Shown here piece after piece: positions 28,473-37,657 of a stretch of DNA of 64,000 bases; position 1 is the stretch's first letter; each line of letters starts with the position of its first letter. The notes beneath the pieces are model-generated. The model saw only the letters and a program-made list of their open reading frames with translations, did no database searches and had not been told where the DNA came from. The translations under genes were made by a program, and so were the position numbers. The DNA is from Bacteroidaceae bacterium (GTDB taxonomy: Bacteria; Bacteroidota; Bacteroidia; Bacteroidales; Bacteroidaceae): positions 1 to 64,000 of the forward strand of contig JAFSKR010000029.1 of assembly GCA_017448825.1 (NCBI GenBank). Reading direction: 5' to 3'.

Positions 28473-29564
28473 TCAGTTTTGTTGCAGGAAGGTGAGTCTG
28501 CTGGTCGAATAGATGAAGATGGAGTAAACGAACGCGTCGATGAGGATGATGTAGGTGACTTGTATGCCATAGACGTATAGTCCGTAGTTGATGAGGCAGA
28601 TGGCGAGGAAGAGGAGGAGGATGACGGCGAGGGTCTGGTGCATGTCGAGGCCCATCTGCATGATGCGGTGGTGGATGTGGGTCTTGTCGGCTTCGAACAT
28701 GCTTTTGCCGTTGAATTTCCGTTGGAGCGCCACGCGGATGACGTCGATGCTGGGCAGGAACACGAGGGTGAAGGAGATGAGCAGGGATTCTTCGCGGTAG
28801 GGGAAGCCGCCTGTTTCGTTCGACATCTGGTACTTGATGGCGAGGTAGGCAATCACATAGCCCAGGAAGAGGCTGCCGGAATCGCCCATGAAGGTCTTGA
28901 GCCTTCCCACTTTTCCGTAGAAGTTGAAGAAGAAGAAGGCGAGGGTGGCTCCGGCGAGGCTGATGCTGATGAGGCTGAAGAGGTAGGCGTCCAGCTTGTA
29001 GTACAGGTAGGCGAAGGAGCCCAGGATGAGGAAGGCGATGCTGGAGGCCAGTCCGTCGATGCCGTCTATGAGGTTGATGGCGTTGACAATCAGCAGGATG
29101 ACGAAGACGGTGAGTGGGTAGCTAATCCAAAGGGGTATCTCGTGCACGCCGAAGAGTCCGTGGAGATTGCTAATCATCAGGTTGCAGAGGGGGAACAGGA
29201 GTGCAGCGATGGATTGGATGATGAACTTATGGGTGGCTTTCAATCCCTTGAGGTCGTCGAGGATGCCTATCAGATAGATGAGCAGGGCACCTACTACCAT
29301 GATGATGTTGGATACGCAAATCTCGAAATTCTTGTTGATGCCTTGATACATGACGAGCAGTGTGATGGCTACGCCCACTCCCAAGGAGGGCATGAAGAGT
29401 GTGCCGCCGAGCCTGGGAATGGCCTGCTTGTGCATTTTCCTCGTATTGGGCAGGTCGTATATCCCACGGGTGTTGCATATCTTCACGATGAGTGGTGTGC
29501 ATACCAGTGAGAAGGTAAGGCTGATGGCGAATGCCAAGATGATGTATACGTAGTTGATCGTCAT
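28473..29564 (-). CDS. WecA/TagO-like undecaprenyl-phosphate sugar-1-phosphate transferase
   Basis: Polytopic inner-membrane enzyme (MraY/WecA family) of 363 residues with about 10-11 helices. It transfers a HexNAc-1-phosphate to undecaprenyl phosphate. Signature motifs are present: GILDDLKG, NAINLIDGIDGLASS, KTFMGDSGSLFLG and DKTHIHHRIMQMG. It could prime O-antigen-like or teichoic-acid-like polymer synthesis and is the natural partner of the TagA-family enzyme at 50704-51540. Confidence 0.92.
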   Translation of the reverse strand: MTINYVYIILAFAISLTFSLVCTPLIVKICNTRGIYDLPNTRKMHKQAIPRLGGTLFMPSLGVGVAITLLVMYQGINKNFEICVSNIIMVVGALLIYLIGILDDLKGLKATHKFIIQSIAALLFPLCNLMISNLHGLFGVHEIPLWISYPLTVFVILLIVNAINLIDGIDGLASSIAFLILGSFAYLYYKLDAYLFSLISISLAGATLAFFFFNFYGKVGRLKTFMGDSGSLFLGYVIAYLAIKYQMSNETGGFPYREESLLISFTLVFLPSIDVIRVALQRKFNGKSMFEADKTHIHHRIMQMGLDMHQTLAVILLLFLAICLINYGLYVYGIQVTYIILIDAFVYSIFIYSTSRLTFLQQN

Positions 29565-29942
29565 AGATTGTATATAAGGCTTCGTTACTTTATAAACGTG
29601 AAAAAGTGTTATTTATTGTAAAGCCATCGTGATTTCTTTCAACAAATGTGAAAAAAGTTTATTTTTGAGGGTGTCGCCCTGCCATTTCCTTGGTCTGTCT
29701 CCATGTCTTGGCTGCCTTCCTCGGCAGATTTTAGCCCGATGCCCTCGTGAGCTTTGGCTCGATGCCCTCGTGAGCTTTGGCTCGATATGCTCGTGAGCTT
29801 TGGCTCGATATGCTCGTAAGCTTTGGCTCGATGTGCTCGTGGGCTTTGGCTCGATGTGCTTGTGGGCTTTGGCTGCAACTGCCGCGAGGGGGGAGGGCTG
29901 ATTCCTTGCCGAGGCAGGGGAGGGAATGGGGCAGGCCGATGC
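29565..29942. other. Intergenic region carrying a tandem array, no gene
   Basis: It separates the wecA-like gene from the lipoprotein gene upstream of it. The main content is the 23-bp array at 29737-29874. No TAnnTTTG box was found in front of the wecA-like gene, so its promoter is unresolved. Confidence 0.6.
29737..29874. repeat. 23-bp tandem array, six units
   Basis: Six contiguous 23-base units of the form CGATGCCCTCGTGAGCTTTGGCT start at 29737, 29760, 29783, 29806, 29829 and 29852. The minus strand contains the core AAGCTCA shared with the arrays at 39021 and 59585. It lies downstream of the lipoprotein gene's 3' end. Confidence 0.95.
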
Positions 29943-30374
29943 TTAGTATCTCCTGAAGTGGAGGCGGAGCAGGGTGTCGGCGAGGGTCAGGTGGCTGTGA
30001 TTCAGTTGGTCGATGTGGTAGCTGACCTTCGTCCCGTTGATGCCGAGGGGGGCGAGCAGGCTGTCGTTTTCCACAGCCGTGAGGCTGTCCTTGGTGTGGA
30101 CATGGTAGGGGTTGCTGACGGTCAGCTGGTCTTTATCTTTCTGCAGGCGGAGAAGAAACTTCTGGCTTGTGCTGATGTTTCTGACTTGCAGGATGTCTCC
30201 CTCGATGGCCCAATAGATGTTGCTTCTCGCCATGTCGGCTGTGCCTTCGGTGGCAAGGGTGTCAATCTCGCGCAGTTGCCAGTTGGCATCAAGCTCGTTG
30301 TCGCTGGCCATTTCGATGTCGCAGGAGGTGAGCAGGGTGCAGGCGAGCAGGATATGGAGGAATGGGTGTTTCAT
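29943..30374 (-). CDS. Small lipoprotein (lipocalin-like, unassigned)
   Basis: Exported lipoprotein of 143 residues. The start at 30374 (MKHPFLHILLACTLLTSC) gives a lipobox LTSC with Cys18 as the lipidated residue; an ATG at 30389 would overlap the upstream wzi stop. The mature part is beta-rich (NWQLREIDTLA, YWAIEGDILQVRN), resembling Bacteroidetes lipocalin-like lipoproteins. It begins 4 bases after the Wzi-family gene, so it is co-transcribed with it. Function is unknown. Confidence 0.72.
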   Translation of the reverse strand: MKHPFLHILLACTLLTSCDIEMASDNELDANWQLREIDTLATEGTADMARSNIYWAIEGDILQVRNISTSQKFLLRLQKDKDQLTVSNPYHVHTKDSLTAVENDSLLAPLGINGTKVSYHIDQLNHSHLTLADTLLRLHFRRY

Positions 30375-30378
30375 GTTG

Positions 30379-31905
30379 CTATCGTTCAAATCTAAGTGTG
30401 AGGGTGCCCCCGGTGTTGTTGCCCATCAGGGCACCTCGGTCGAAACCGAAGGCAGCACCGGCACTGAGGCCTCTCACGTACTGGTGGAGGTCGTAGCGGG
30501 CTTCTATGCCGAGGCTGACGTTGTGCCTCGGGTTGAAGTAGGGTTTGTCGTAGGTGCCCAGCCCTTCTTGCCACGTGGCGCGGAGTCGGTAATGGAGGTT
30601 GGCGGTGGGCTGTCCTGCCAGTCCTATGTGCCACGCCACGAAGCGGTTGTCGCGGAAGATGAGTCTCCCGTCGTCGTTGTAGATGGGGGAGAGGTAGAGC
30701 GGGTTGCCCAGTGCCTGTCCCCAATGCTGCCATCCGGGTTCCAGCCCATTGTTGTAGTAGTTGTCAACTCCGCCGATATGGTCGGTGACTTGTGGTGTTC
30801 GGTCTGTATAGACAGGGCCGCTTTGGTACTTCGTATAGACGTATTCGACCACCATGTCGCTCACCCATCGGAAGTGCTTGAAGTGGACGTCGGCCCCGAG
30901 CATGATGTCCTTGAGGGGGTACATCAGATACCGATTCCGCTTCTTCTTCATCGTCCCGTCTTCATAGGCATAGCCGTCATAGTCGAGGTGGAACATGGCT
31001 GAATGGTCTTCGAAGAAGTGGTCGGCATAAAGCCCGTATGCGGCAGCTGGGGTGTCGTAGTTCAGACGCAGCACCCAACTGCCCAGCATATTGCCTTCGT
31101 TGTTCTGCACGGCACCGTCCATGGAGTCGGAACCTCCGCCCTTGAAGGCGTGCCAGAATGCTGAAAGATTGCGCCCGTTTTGCGTTTTCGTGTACTCCCC
31201 CCCCTTGTATTCGTAGTGGGTGCTGCCGAATTGCGATGCCATCTCAAGACCTGCTTCCACGCTGAAGGCTTTGCCTTCCTTCCCGAATTTCAGGTAGCCG
31301 GCTTTGGTGTGCATCAGCACGTTCTGGTCGTAACTGCTCCTCCCCTGGGTGAAGTCCTTCTGGAAGTTATCGTCGGTGAACCTGCCGAACGCGATGTGGC
31401 CCTTGAAGGAGAGAAAACCTTTCGTGCCGGGAATGGCCCAATACGCAGGCAAGGCTAACCGCACTTCGGGATAGGGGCGGGCATTGATGCCAAAGGTCTG
31501 GGAGCCGCTGCTCAGCTCGTTGTTCTTGAGCTGCATGGGCTGCTGCTTCTGACCGATGGTGAGGGTGCCCCTCAGCCATCGGATGTCGGCATAGAGCTGT
31601 TGGACAAAGAAGGTGCTGGTGTGATGGGCTGCCACCACGAGGTCGGCCCCGTAGCCGATGTCCCAATGGCGTGTGGAGTCGTTCGACGCACTGCGAAACA
31701 CTCCGCCACGCACGTAGCCGGAATTGCTCTCCACCGACGGCAAACCGTACCGATTGGCCGTCAGCCAAAGGGGAGCGTGGTCACCGCCGGACACGGTGCC
31801 CGACAGCTCCACGGAATATGAAACACCTTTGCCCAAGTCGGGCGACTGGGCAAAGGCGGAGAGGGTGATGATGGCTGATAGCCATGTCAAGAGAACCTTT
31901 CTCAT
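30379..31905 (-). CDS. Wzi-family capsule assembly protein
   Basis: Predicted outer-membrane beta-barrel of 508 residues. The start at 31905 gives a signal peptide (KVLLTWLSAIITLSAFAQS); the same frame upstream lies inside rny and was not used. Family features include the N-terminal SYSVELSGTVSGGDHAPLW with the APLWLTANRYG segment, many alternating aromatic strands and a C-terminal GTLTLRFER strand. In E. coli, Wzi is a lectin that anchors capsule to the surface. It lies 20 bases after rny and just before the lipoprotein gene. Confidence 0.85.
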   Translation of the reverse strand: MRKVLLTWLSAIITLSAFAQSPDLGKGVSYSVELSGTVSGGDHAPLWLTANRYGLPSVESNSGYVRGGVFRSASNDSTRHWDIGYGADLVVAAHHTSTFFVQQLYADIRWLRGTLTIGQKQQPMQLKNNELSSGSQTFGINARPYPEVRLALPAYWAIPGTKGFLSFKGHIAFGRFTDDNFQKDFTQGRSSYDQNVLMHTKAGYLKFGKEGKAFSVEAGLEMASQFGSTHYEYKGGEYTKTQNGRNLSAFWHAFKGGGSDSMDGAVQNNEGNMLGSWVLRLNYDTPAAAYGLYADHFFEDHSAMFHLDYDGYAYEDGTMKKKRNRYLMYPLKDIMLGADVHFKHFRWVSDMVVEYVYTKYQSGPVYTDRTPQVTDHIGGVDNYYNNGLEPGWQHWGQALGNPLYLSPIYNDDGRLIFRDNRFVAWHIGLAGQPTANLHYRLRATWQEGLGTYDKPYFNPRHNVSLGIEARYDLHQYVRGLSAGAAFGFDRGALMGNNTGGTLTLRFER

Positions 31906-31925
31906 TGAGGAGGCAAGGGAAAGGG

Positions 31926-33446
31926 TTATTTTGCAAACGCCACGGCGCGTGTCTCGCGGATGACGGTGATTTTCACTTGTCCCGGATAGGTCATCTCGTC
32001 CTGAATCTTCTTCGCGATGTCGGCACTGAGCGCATCGATTTCTTTGTCGGAAATCTTGTCGGCACCCACAATGACGCGCAACTCGCGACCCGCCTGAATG
32101 GCGTAGGTCTTGGTGACACCAGGATAACTTGACGCGAGGTTCTCGAGGTCGTTCAGACGCTTGAGGTAGGCCTCCACAATCTCGCGGCGGGCACCAGGAC
32201 GCGCACCGCTGATGGCATCGCACACCTGCACGATGGGAGCCAGCAGGGTGGTCATCTCCATCTCGTCGTGGTGAGCACCAATGGCGTTGCAGATGTCGGG
32301 CTTTTCCTTGTATTTCTCAGCCAGCTGGGCACCATACAGGGCGTGTGGAATCTCCAACTGCTCGTCGGGCACCTTGCCGATATCGTGCAGCAGACCTGCG
32401 CGGCGTGCCTTCTTGGGATTGAGACCCAATTCGGCTGCCATGACAGCACAGAGATTGGCAGTCTCGCGGGCGTGCTGCAAGAGGTTCTGACCGTAGGAAG
32501 AGCGGTACTTCATCTTGCCGACAATGCGGATGAGCTCGGGGTGCAAGCCGTGAACGCCAAGGTCGATGGCTGTGCGCTTTCCTGTCTCCACAATCTCGTC
32601 TTCCACCTGTTTCTTCACCTTGGCAACCACCTCCTCGATGCGAGCAGGATGGATGCGTCCGTCGGCAATGAGCTGATGGAGGGCAAGGCGGCAGATTTCG
32701 CGGCGCACGGGGTCGAAGGCACTGATGACGATGGCCTCGGGAGTGTCGTCCACCACGATTTCTGTGCCGGTGGCGGCCTCCAGTGCACGGATGTTGCGGC
32801 CTTCGCGGCCAATCACACGACCCTTCACCTCATCGGAGTCGATGTGGAACACGCTGACGGAGTTCTCGACAGCCGTCTCGCTGGCCACGCGCTGGATGGA
32901 CTGGATAACAATCTTCTTGGCCTCCTTGTTGGCAGTCATCTTGGCCTCGTCCATGATTTCGTTGATGTATTGCTGGGCCTGGGTCTTTGCCTCGTCCTTC
33001 AGCGATTCAATCAGTGACTCACGAGCCTCTTCCGTGGTCAATCCGGAGATGGCCTCCAGCTTGGTGCGCTGTTCGCCAATCAACAGGTCGAGCTTCTCTT
33101 GCTGCTTGGTCAGCTGCTCTTTCTGTGCATCGACTTCATGGCTTTTCTTCTGCAAGTCCTCATGATTTTGATTCAGTGCCAGTTCGCGCTGTTTCAGCTT
33201 GTTCTCGTAGGCCTGCATCTTTTGGTTGCGCTGGTTGGCTTCCTTGTCCAGTTCCGATTTTCTGTTGAGGAACTTTTCTTTCAGTTCCAGCTGCTTTTTC
33301 TCTTTGAGTGCCTCGGCCTCAATCTCAGCCTCCTTGATGATTTGGGTGTATCGCTGCTTGATGACGTAGCGGAAGAGGGTGAAGCCTATCACGCCGCCCA
33401 ATATCAAGCAACCAACCGCAATGCTTATTGCTAATATGATATCCAT
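31926..33446 (-). CDS. rny: Ribonuclease Y
   Basis: Membrane-anchored endoribonuclease that initiates mRNA decay. The 506-residue product has an N-terminal helix ([19 protein letters not shown]), a coiled-coil region (about residues 35-170), a KH domain ([17 protein letters not shown] near 215) and an HD domain with [15 protein letters not shown] near 335 and GAHHDE near 370. It follows zapA and a candidate structured RNA. Confidence 0.95.
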   Translation of the reverse strand: MDIILAISIAVGCLILGGVIGFTLFRYVIKQRYTQIIKEAEIEAEALKEKKQLELKEKFLNRKSELDKEANQRNQKMQAYENKLKQRELALNQNHEDLQKKSHEVDAQKEQLTKQQEKLDLLIGEQRTKLEAISGLTTEEARESLIESLKDEAKTQAQQYINEIMDEAKMTANKEAKKIVIQSIQRVASETAVENSVSVFHIDSDEVKGRVIGREGRNIRALEAATGTEIVVDDTPEAIVISAFDPVRREICRLALHQLIADGRIHPARIEEVVAKVKKQVEDEIVETGKRTAIDLGVHGLHPELIRIVGKMKYRSSYGQNLLQHARETANLCAVMAAELGLNPKKARRAGLLHDIGKVPDEQLEIPHALYGAQLAEKYKEKPDICNAIGAHHDEMEMTTLLAPIVQVCDAISGARPGARREIVEAYLKRLNDLENLASSYPGVTKTYAIQAGRELRVIVGADKISDKEIDALSADIAKKIQDEMTYPGQVKITVIRETRAVAFAK

Positions 33447-33481
33447 TTTTTAGTTGTTGTTATTTGTTTTTTAGGTTATAC

Positions 33482-33623
33482 AATAAAAGACACAATTCAT
33501 GTCGTTCACAGAGTGAGGTGACCATGTGAATAACTGAAATTGTGCCTGAGAAGTTCTGCTGTTGGGGTGCGGCTCCTGCACATCCTGTCGGTTTCTCAAC
33601 GAACGTGCACAGCCGCTATATGC
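33482..33623 (-). ncRNA. Candidate structured RNA between zapA and rny (possibly 6S RNA)
   Basis: The spacer folds strongly on the minus strand. The first hairpin pairs GCGGCT (33616-33611) with AGCCGC (33574-33569), extended by TGCAC pairs. The second pairs the segment 33546-33535 with 33499-33489 (GGCACAATT with AATTGTGTC) and encloses a TTCACA/TGTGAA inner stem. It ends in TTTTATTG, like a terminator. In E. coli, zapA is next to ssrS (6S RNA). That precedent, plus fold and length, suggests 6S, but I could not confirm the 6S consensus. No separate promoter is seen, so it may be processed from the zapA-rny transcript. Confidence 0.5.
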
Positions 33624-33917
33624 TCACTTTGTCCCGAGCGAATCGATTTCTTGCTCAATATCATGCATCATGTCGATGTATGGCTGGTTGTCAATCCTGT
33701 CGGCAGCCTTGACGGCTTCCACGGCAGTGTTGAGCATTGCCATCACATAGTAGTACTTGTCGTTGGGCAGGTTGGGGTAGGCATCACGCAATCGCTGGAT
33801 GCGGCGCTGAATGGTGGATGCAGCCTCGCGATACACCCTCTCTTCGTCAGACGATGTGACCTGAAGCGGAAGGCGTATGTCTTCAATGGTTACGTTGATG
33901 TTTAACTTGTTTGCCAT
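33624..33917 (-). CDS. zapA: Cell division protein ZapA
   Basis: Stabilises FtsZ filaments at the division ring. The 97-residue product has the beta-rich N-terminus (LNINVTIEDIRLPLQVTSSDEE) and C-terminal helical region (MLNTAVEAVKAADRIDN) of the family. It follows the coiled-coil gene at 33983-34306, which may be functionally linked. Confidence 0.9.
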   Translation of the reverse strand: MANKLNINVTIEDIRLPLQVTSSDEERVYREAASTIQRRIQRLRDAYPNLPNDKYYYVMAMLNTAVEAVKAADRIDNQPYIDMMHDIEQEIDSLGTK

Positions 33918-33982
33918 ACCAATGTGGAGTACTATCTTTGACCAGTCGAAACGTCTCTATAGTTGGATATAGAAAATGTTTG

Positions 33983-34306
33983 TCATGCCTCGTCGTTGCC
34001 GTCACCTTCAGTGCCGGAAGACAGAATGCTGATACATTTATTGATTTCTCGAACCAATCGGGAGATCTTCATCTTTGATTCCTTGATGTCGGAATCGCTG
34101 ATTTCAATCATCTTGGCCAATTTCAGATTGTTGTAGTCGCGCTGGCTTTGAGCCAAGTTGGCTTTTAGCCTGGTGATTTCTTCATCCTTGCCTTCCAGTT
34201 CTGCGTACAAGTCGGCGTTTTCCTGTTTGAGCACACGAAATTGAGCGATGATTTGGCGTACTTTCGCTTCAAATTTCTTCATTGACTGTCTTTCTTCTGC
34301 TGTCAT
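33983..34306 (-). CDS. Small coiled-coil protein upstream of zapA
   Basis: A 107-residue, mostly helical protein with a heptad-rich region from about residue 10 to 70 (VRQIIAQFRVLKQENADLYAELEGK) and an acidic tail. It has no signal or membrane segment. Its position before zapA suggests a division-associated role like ZapB, but I see no homology that proves this. An internal Met at residue 9 is an alternative start. Confidence 0.7.
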   Translation of the reverse strand: MTAEERQSMKKFEAKVRQIIAQFRVLKQENADLYAELEGKDEEITRLKANLAQSQRDYNNLKLAKMIEISDSDIKESKMKISRLVREINKCISILSSGTEGDGNDEA

Positions 34307-34357
34307 TGTTTAGGTGTGTGCACAAAGTGCGGATGTTGTTACAACAATTTTGTTTTG

Positions 34358-34388
34358 CAAATTTATATATTTGGGCAGACTTCTCCAA
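34358..34388 (-). promoter_or_regulatory. Promoter of the coiled-coil/zapA/rny unit
   Basis: On the minus strand TAAATTTG (34365-34358) is preceded by TTG at 34388-34386 with 20 bases between. Spacing and sequence fit the Bacteroidetes promoter. Confidence 0.55.
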
Positions 34389-34472
34389 CCTTTTGGGCGG
34401 AAAAACTCTGTTTTGTTGATTAAAAAGGTGAAATAATGCCCCTTTTTGGTCTATCGGTGAGGTTTTTAAGCC

Positions 34473-35114
34473 TCATTTTTTCATTTTTGCCTGGGCCTTC
34501 TCAACTTCCTCGTCCGTCGGGTTCGGTTCCTTCTTGGCGAGGGTGATGAGGTTATAGACGTATTCTTGAATCCAGCCCTCGCTGAATCCCAGCATTTGCT
34601 GATAGCGGCGCACGGAGTGGACGGCTTTCACCACGCTGTTGTCTGTCCAAGTGTCTTTGGTCAGAATCTCATGTACGGTGTTGTCGGTCACCTTCTTCAT
34701 CATCTTTTTCATGAAGCCAGGGATGCGGAATTTCCATTTCAGCAGGTTCCCCATCAGCATCATCAAGTCTTGGCTAAATCCCTGGAAGAGATATAGATAG
34801 CGGCTGACGTCGTTCTGCGTGCGGCATCCTTTCTTGATGCTCAGGTCGATTTCTTTGAAGAAACCGTCGCTGATGCCATACAGGTCTTTGAGCAATTTGG
34901 CGCAAGCTTTTTTCTCACCGATGCCCAGGCGGTTGTTCACTGTGGCAACGTGCAGGGTGCGCTTGAAGGTGAGCAGGTCGGGTAGGGCGTTGAGGTTGGA
35001 AATGCCGAGATTGGCTGCCAGCACACTTTGGAAATAGACACGTATGAGTGTCATAAAGTCTTCCATACCGCCCACATTTTCTTTCTTCTTCTTGAAGATA
35101 TCTAAAAATGCCAT
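34473..35114 (-). CDS. Conserved hypothetical protein
   Basis: A 213-residue protein that I do not recognise. It is helical and basic, with no signal peptide or membrane segment. Notable segments are FLDIFKKKKENVGGMEDF at the N-terminus and PGFMKKMMKKVTD in the middle. It lies 45 bases downstream of the initiating transferase gene on the same strand, so a link to polysaccharide synthesis is possible but unproven. Confidence 0.6.
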   Translation of the reverse strand: MAFLDIFKKKKENVGGMEDFMTLIRVYFQSVLAANLGISNLNALPDLLTFKRTLHVATVNNRLGIGEKKACAKLLKDLYGISDGFFKEIDLSIKKGCRTQNDVSRYLYLFQGFSQDLMMLMGNLLKWKFRIPGFMKKMMKKVTDNTVHEILTKDTWTDNSVVKAVHSVRRYQQMLGFSEGWIQEYVYNLITLAKKEPNPTDEEVEKAQAKMKK

Positions 35115-35159
35115 GTTGCTTTGTTAAGAATATCTGGTTTTTTAAGTTGTTGGTTGTTT

Positions 35160-36557
35160 TTAATAGGCGTTCCCCTTTTCCTGCCCCAGCATATTGGTGA
35201 TGGTCTTGACGATAATCTTGATGTCAAGCAGGAACGTCCAATTCTCAATATATTCGATGTCTTTCTTCACACGGCCTTCCATCTGGTCGATGTAACGTGT
35301 CTCGCCACGGAATCCCGTCACCTGTGCCAGGCCAGTGATGCCGGGCTTGGCGAAATGGCGCACCATGAAGCGGTTGATGAGTTTGGAGTACTCTTCCGTG
35401 TGCTTCAGCATGTGGGGACGAGGACCGACCACCGACATGTTGCCGATGAAGACGTTGATGAACTGGGGAAGTTCGTCAATGTTGGTCTTGCGCATGAAGT
35501 TTCCGAACGGGAACTTTCGGGGGTCGTCCTTGCTGGCCTGCAACTTGTCGGCTTCGGCGTTCACCTTCATCGAACGGAACTTGAAACATTTGAACACTTT
35601 GCCGTCAATGCCGGTGCGTTCCTGGCAGAAGAAGATGGGACCGGGCGACTGAATCTTGATCATGATGGCGACAAAAAGCCATACCCAAGGGAACACCAGC
35701 AAGAGGACAAGGCTGGAGAAGATGATGTCGAACAGTCGCTTAATGATTTTGTTGACGGGATTCTGCAGTGGCTCATCTCGACGGGCTATCACGGGGATGT
35801 TCTCGATGTAGGAGAACGTCATGTTGCCCTTGAACACGTCGAGGGCCGGAATGTAATAGAAGCGGATGAGGTGGTTGTCGCAGAACTTGCTGATCATGTT
35901 AGTGATTTCCTGCTTCTCTCGGGGGAAGTAGCCATAGATTTCGTTCACGTCGGAGTGGGCGGTCAGCCACCCGTAGATGTCGGCCGTGCCGCCGATGCGA
36001 AGGGCTTCCATCTGCTTGTTTGTGCAGTATCCGTCGTAGAAAGTCCCGATAATGTTGTAGCCATAGACGGGGGTGCTCAGGATGTCATATAGTCGGAGCA
36101 CCGTGGGTTCGTTGCCAATCAGGACGATGCTCTTCTGGTTTCGTTTGGTGGCGCGTAGGTGCATCAAGATGCGGCGATATAGAAAGCGCTCGCAGAACAG
36201 GATGATGGCGAAGCAGGAAACGGAATAGAAGAAAAACGCACGCGGGAAATAAGAGTAGGGGCGTGTCGTCAGCATGATGAGCGAGAGGAACAGCAGCATC
36301 AGGAAGCATGAGGCGAACACTCGGATGGCGATGGTCTCGCCTTTCACCAAACGTTGTTGTATGACAGAGGGATAGAAGGCGTAGCTGGCAAGGAAACTGG
36401 TGACGTAAGTGACCACCAGTCGGCGCTTGCTGCCCGTGCCCCATGTGAGCTCAGGGTCGATATAGCGGATGACATGGCGGAATGCCAGCACAAATACTGC
36501 CAAAAGTATAATCTCACCTATCAGTATTCCAATTTGGATGTTTCTGTCAGATCTCAT
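35160..36557 (-). CDS. Exopolysaccharide polyprenyl glycosylphosphotransferase (WcaJ-like)
   Basis: Full-length initiating transferase of 465 residues. It has four to five N-terminal membrane helices, a central CoA-binding-like domain (IVLIGNEPTVLRLYDIL), another helix and the C-terminal catalytic domain with FKCFKFRSMKVNAEA, MRKTNIDELPQFINV and GNMSVVGPRPH. It loads a sugar phosphate (often glucose or galactose) onto undecaprenyl phosphate. With the short transferase at 14387 and the WecA-like enzyme, this window encodes three possible priming enzymes. Confidence 0.92.
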   Translation of the reverse strand: MRSDRNIQIGILIGEIILLAVFVLAFRHVIRYIDPELTWGTGSKRRLVVTYVTSFLASYAFYPSVIQQRLVKGETIAIRVFASCFLMLLFLSLIMLTTRPYSYFPRAFFFYSVSCFAIILFCERFLYRRILMHLRATKRNQKSIVLIGNEPTVLRLYDILSTPVYGYNIIGTFYDGYCTNKQMEALRIGGTADIYGWLTAHSDVNEIYGYFPREKQEITNMISKFCDNHLIRFYYIPALDVFKGNMTFSYIENIPVIARRDEPLQNPVNKIIKRLFDIIFSSLVLLLVFPWVWLFVAIMIKIQSPGPIFFCQERTGIDGKVFKCFKFRSMKVNAEADKLQASKDDPRKFPFGNFMRKTNIDELPQFINVFIGNMSVVGPRPHMLKHTEEYSKLINRFMVRHFAKPGITGLAQVTGFRGETRYIDQMEGRVKKDIEYIENWTFLLDIKIIVKTITNMLGQEKGNAY

Positions 36558-36711
36558 TCAGTAACATTTGTTGATTGCCAATCGCCGCTCTTTCCAAGAA
36601 AGGGCAGCCTTGCCTAACACGCAACTTTTTTGAGGCATCTTTCCTCTGCTTTTTCAGCCAAAGGTTCTTTCTTTCTACTCCACTTTCAGCCTCATGGAAC
36701 AAACGATGTTG

Positions 36712-36740
36712 CAAAGGTAGAGTTTTTTTTTCACATCAAA
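36712..36740 (-). promoter_or_regulatory. Promoter of the WcaJ-like gene
   Basis: On the minus strand TACCTTTG (36719-36712) is preceded by TTTG (36740-36737) with 17 bases between, slightly short of the usual 19. The predicted leader is about 150 bases. Confidence 0.6.
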
Positions 36741-36821
36741 AACTTTTTCACATTTTATTTTTGTATATCGGTGTTTATTCATCCCTCAGGGGAGCGAAAA
36801 TCGAAGAAAAACCACTTTTCC

Positions 36822-36853
36822 TTTGGTGTTTATGATGATTTGATGTATCTTTG
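36822..36853 (+). promoter_or_regulatory. Promoter of upp
   Basis: TTTG at 36822-36825 and TATCTTTG at 36846-36853 are 20 bases apart. The start codon at 36876 is 23 bases downstream, so the leader is short. Confidence 0.75.
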
Positions 36854-36875
36854 CACAAAATTCTAATCTACTTCA

Positions 36876-37538
36876 ATGAAAGTAATCAATTTTGCCAAAC
36901 AAAATACGGTCATCAATCAGTATGTAGCAGAGTTGCGCGATGTCAACGTACAGAATGACCGTGCCCGTTTCCGTTACAATCTTGCACGCATCGGTCAGTT
37001 CATGGCATACGAAATAAGCAAGACCCTACGGTATTCCGAAAAGACCGTCCAGACACCGCTTGCAACGGCAAAGGCCTCCACTGCCGACGACGAGATTGTG
37101 CTTTCCACCATCTTCCGCGCAGGACTGCCCTACCACAAGGGATTCCTCGACGTGTTCGACAAAGCTGGCAACGCCTTTGTTTCTGCTTATCGCTACTATA
37201 AGGACAAGGAGTGCAAGCACGTGGGCATCAAGATTGAATACATCGCTTCGCCTGATTTGACAGGCAAGACGCTCATCATAGCCGACCCCATGCTTGCCAC
37301 AGGTGGCAGCCTCGAGCTGGGCTACCACGCTTTCTGCACCAAGGGCGTGCCTGCCACCGTCCATCTTTGCTGCGTCATTGCAGCCCAAAAGGGAGTCGAT
37401 TACATCAAGAAGGCTTTTGCCGATTATGACAACGTGACGCTTTGGTGTGCAGCCATCGACCCCGAATTGAACGAGCACTGCTACATCGTGCCGGGCCTGG
37501 GCGACGCAGGCGATCTCGCATACGGCGAGAAAATATAG
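36876..37538 (+). CDS. upp: Uracil phosphoribosyltransferase
   Basis: Pyrimidine salvage enzyme making UMP from uracil and PRPP. The 220-residue product has the PRPP-binding loop IIADPMLATGGSLE near residue 135 and the uracil-binding C-terminus AAIDPELNEHCYIVPGLGDAGD. It is a single gene with its own promoter and a weak terminator after it. Confidence 0.95.
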   Translation: MKVINFAKQNTVINQYVAELRDVNVQNDRARFRYNLARIGQFMAYEISKTLRYSEKTVQTPLATAKASTADDEIVLSTIFRAGLPYHKGFLDVFDKAGNAFVSAYRYYKDKECKHVGIKIEYIASPDLTGKTLIIADPMLATGGSLELGYHAFCTKGVPATVHLCCVIAAQKGVDYIKKAFADYDNVTLWCAAIDPELNEHCYIVPGLGDAGDLAYGEKI

Positions 37539-37579
37539 TATCAACTTAAATTCTATCAAATGGATTCTGACAGTTATCC

Positions 37580-37602
37580 GGCGGAAAACAGTGGCCGCCT
37601 TT
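37580..37602 (+). terminator. Possible terminator after upp
   Basis: GGCGG (37580-37584) pairs with CCGCC (37595-37599) over a 10-base loop, followed by TTTCT. The stem is short, so support is moderate. Confidence 0.4.
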
Positions 37603-37657
37603 CTGATTCAATAGTAAGCAACACAGTCACCAACGACAACAAACAAGGAGCATACGT

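Larger units (their letters stand above)
36558..36875. other. Divergent promoter region, no gene
   Basis: This 318-base spacer separates the WcaJ-like gene and upp. It holds opposed promoter boxes listed separately. I see no other feature. Confidence 0.6.

Noticed and set aside
29639-29878. Open frame across the tandem array on the minus strand
   Set aside because: The 23-base period is not a multiple of three, so the array stays open by chance and gives a low-complexity peptide.
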